Shown here one piece after another: positions 15,732 to 16,882 of a stretch of 16,882 nt of DNA. The stretch lies in the NCBI GenBank assembly GCA_905211505.1, contig CAJMAX010000022.1, forward strand, positions 1 to 16,882. Reading direction: 5' to 3'. The notes below the pieces were generated by a model. It had not been told where the DNA came from. It ran no database searches and saw nothing but the letters and a program-made list of their open reading frames with translations. The DNA comes from an uncultured bacterium. GTDB taxonomy: Bacteria > Cyanobacteriota > Vampirovibrionia > Gastranaerophilales > Gastranaerophilaceae. The translations under genes were made by a program, and so were the position numbers. The stretch's first letter is position 1. Every line of letters starts with the position of its first letter.

Positions 15732-16772
15732 TTACATCTTTACCATAACAGCATCAATTTTATTGTATAAATCCAAGGCAATTTGCGAGCCATCTTTTTT
15801 TAGTAATGAAAGATAAGTTTCACTAAAATCACGCGGAGATATATCATCTATTTCACTTAGTATATTTAAGGCATCTTTATATTTTTTAGTTTTTATGTAA
15901 CATTTTAATAAACACTTATTTATTGTAGGATCATTTTTTCCATAACAAATTTTATTAAACTCTTGAGCTTTTATAAAATCACTTATAGCTTGTTCATATT
16001 GGGCTTCTCGATACATGTAAACCAAACCTCTGGAATAATACCCGTCATTTAAAATATATTCAAGTTTTCGAGTGAAATTTCCATCATCTTTGTAATGATT
16101 TAAAGATTCTTGAGCCAGTGTAATGATACTGTTAATAGTCTGAAATTCATTATCATAATCAAGGCAGTCATAGTATTTCTTTCTAAGCTTAGATAAATCT
16201 CCCAGTTCATTCAAAATAGAAGATTTTTTAACCTCACTAACTGCCAACTTCATATCTACACGGAACTTTGAAAGTTCTCGTGCCAGAGTTTTTTGCAAAT
16301 TTTGCTTTGATTGCTCCGCCTGATTTTTAATATCTTTTACATCCTTTTTCAAAGTTGTTAACGTAGCTGCTGAACTCTTTTTATAAAATTCCATATCCTT
16401 TAATTTTTTTTCAAATTCGCACTCCATTTCTTTAATTTTTTCTCTATAGGACTGCCCTAAAGCAAAAGGTAGCCCAATACCGACAATTGCAGTTAAACAA
16501 GTTAGCAACGTTAACCAGAAAATTAACCAGTTTGCCTGTGTTTCATAATAATTTGTCATAAAATTTTGATAATTTTCAGGTGTTTGAACGGTAATAGAAT
16601 TCCCTGATTTCACTTTACTATTTTCATATTTCAGCAAAGTAATACTTTTAATTAAATTATTCGTAGTATTCATATTTACCGAATAGGAAATAAATATGGA
16701 TAAACCAAAGAAAAGTATTAAAATTGGGACATTAATTATACATTTATCAAAAATACTATAAGACTTTTTCAT
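15732..16772 (-). CDS. Membrane protein with coiled coil and C-terminal TPR region, unknown
   Basis: 346 aa from ATG at 16772; a TTG at 16778 is in frame but not needed. Membrane helices at about 12-32 and 80-105 flank an extracytoplasmic loop of roughly 47 residues, so both ends should be cytoplasmic. Residues 108-185 form a long, Lys/Glu-rich coiled coil (EKIKEMECEFEKKLKDMEF ... KKDVKDIKNQAEQ). Residues 243-305 contain TPR-like helix pairs (YYSRGLVYMYREAQYEQAISDFIKA and CYIKTKKYKDALNILSEI). Such proteins usually serve as scaffolds. An AGG lies eight bases upstream of ATG, and a TATAGT box lies at 16795-16790. I recognise no named family. Confidence 0.75.
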   Translation of the reverse strand: MKKSYSIFDKCIINVPILILFFGLSIFISYSVNMNTTNNLIKSITLLKYENSKVKSGNSITVQTPENYQNFMTNYYETQANWLIFWLTLLTCLTAIVGIGLPFALGQSYREKIKEMECEFEKKLKDMEFYKKSSAATLTTLKKDVKDIKNQAEQSKQNLQKTLARELSKFRVDMKLAVSEVKKSSILNELGDLSKLRKKYYDCLDYDNEFQTINSIITLAQESLNHYKDDGNFTRKLEYILNDGYYSRGLVYMYREAQYEQAISDFIKAQEFNKICYGKNDPTINKCLLKCYIKTKKYKDALNILSEIDDISPRDFSETYLSLLKKDGSQIALDLYNKIDAVMVKM

Positions 16773-16882
16773 ACACAAAACCTGGCTATACTATATACAA
16801 ATTAATTCATATAAAACAGAATCTTAAAAATGATATTTGAATAATTCAATATTTACAATTAGCCAGACGGATAAAATTTTTA
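16773..16882. other. AT-rich end of window, no gene seen
   Basis: This is the upstream region of the gene at 15732-16772. It contains a possible -10 box (TATAGT at 16795-16790, minus) and no open frame of note. Confidence 0.5.

Overview
The window is AT-rich bacterial DNA with compact, mostly single-strand gene blocks. Ycf46-like AAA+, Ycf35/DUF1257-like and DUF2997 genes sit together, a combination best known from cyanobacteria and plastids. No photosynthesis, carboxysome or bilin gene is present, and base composition is very low in GC. I infer a non-photosynthetic relative of Cyanobacteria (Vampirovibrionia/'Melainabacteria', Gastranaerophilales-like). This rests on gene content alone.

Layout. 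(1) 46-1164, plus: a protein of unknown role with a HELTH zinc-protease motif. (2) 1165-1350: a palindrome and a zinc-finger-like gene fragment next to tRNA-Ser(GGA) (1351-1437, minus). (3) 1463-7155, minus: a six-gene block running from 7155 down. It holds two paralogous membrane proteins with C-terminal helix-hairpin-helix domains, an NrdG-like radical-SAM protein (overlapping by one base), a Ycf46-like AAA+ ATPase, an internally duplicated Ycf35-like protein and a DUF2997 protein. This is the most interesting part of the window. (4) 7281-8558, plus: class II EPSP synthase (aroA). (5) 8621-8770: a short repeat at an exact 65-base period between convergent genes. (6) 8770-9594, minus: an orphan sugar-type ABC permease. 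(7) 9719-10207 and 10292-12895, plus: a small three-helix membrane protein and ClpB. (8) A long two-way terminator hairpin at 12926-12966, then a secreted M48-like protein with an altered active site (12997-13800, minus). (9) 13957-15726, plus: a SIMPL-domain protein and a zinc alcohol dehydrogenase. (10) 15732-16772, minus: a membrane, coiled-coil and TPR protein.

How the genes may work together. The six-gene block reads as one machine: a radical-SAM activase, a AAA+ motor, two small partner proteins of families that habitually accompany it, and two membrane-anchored DNA-binding-type proteins. Its biochemical role is not known to me. The other genes are mainly housekeeping or stress genes (aroA, clpB, envelope proteins).

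A second theme is promoter architecture. aroA, the permease gene, the 9719 membrane gene and the first gene of the six-gene block all lack a Shine-Dalgarno site. Each has a good -10 box ending six or seven bases before the start codon, which predicts leaderless mRNAs. Other genes here (12997-13800, 13957, 14695, 10292, 2941, 1666) have clear Shine-Dalgarno sites, so two initiation modes appear to coexist.
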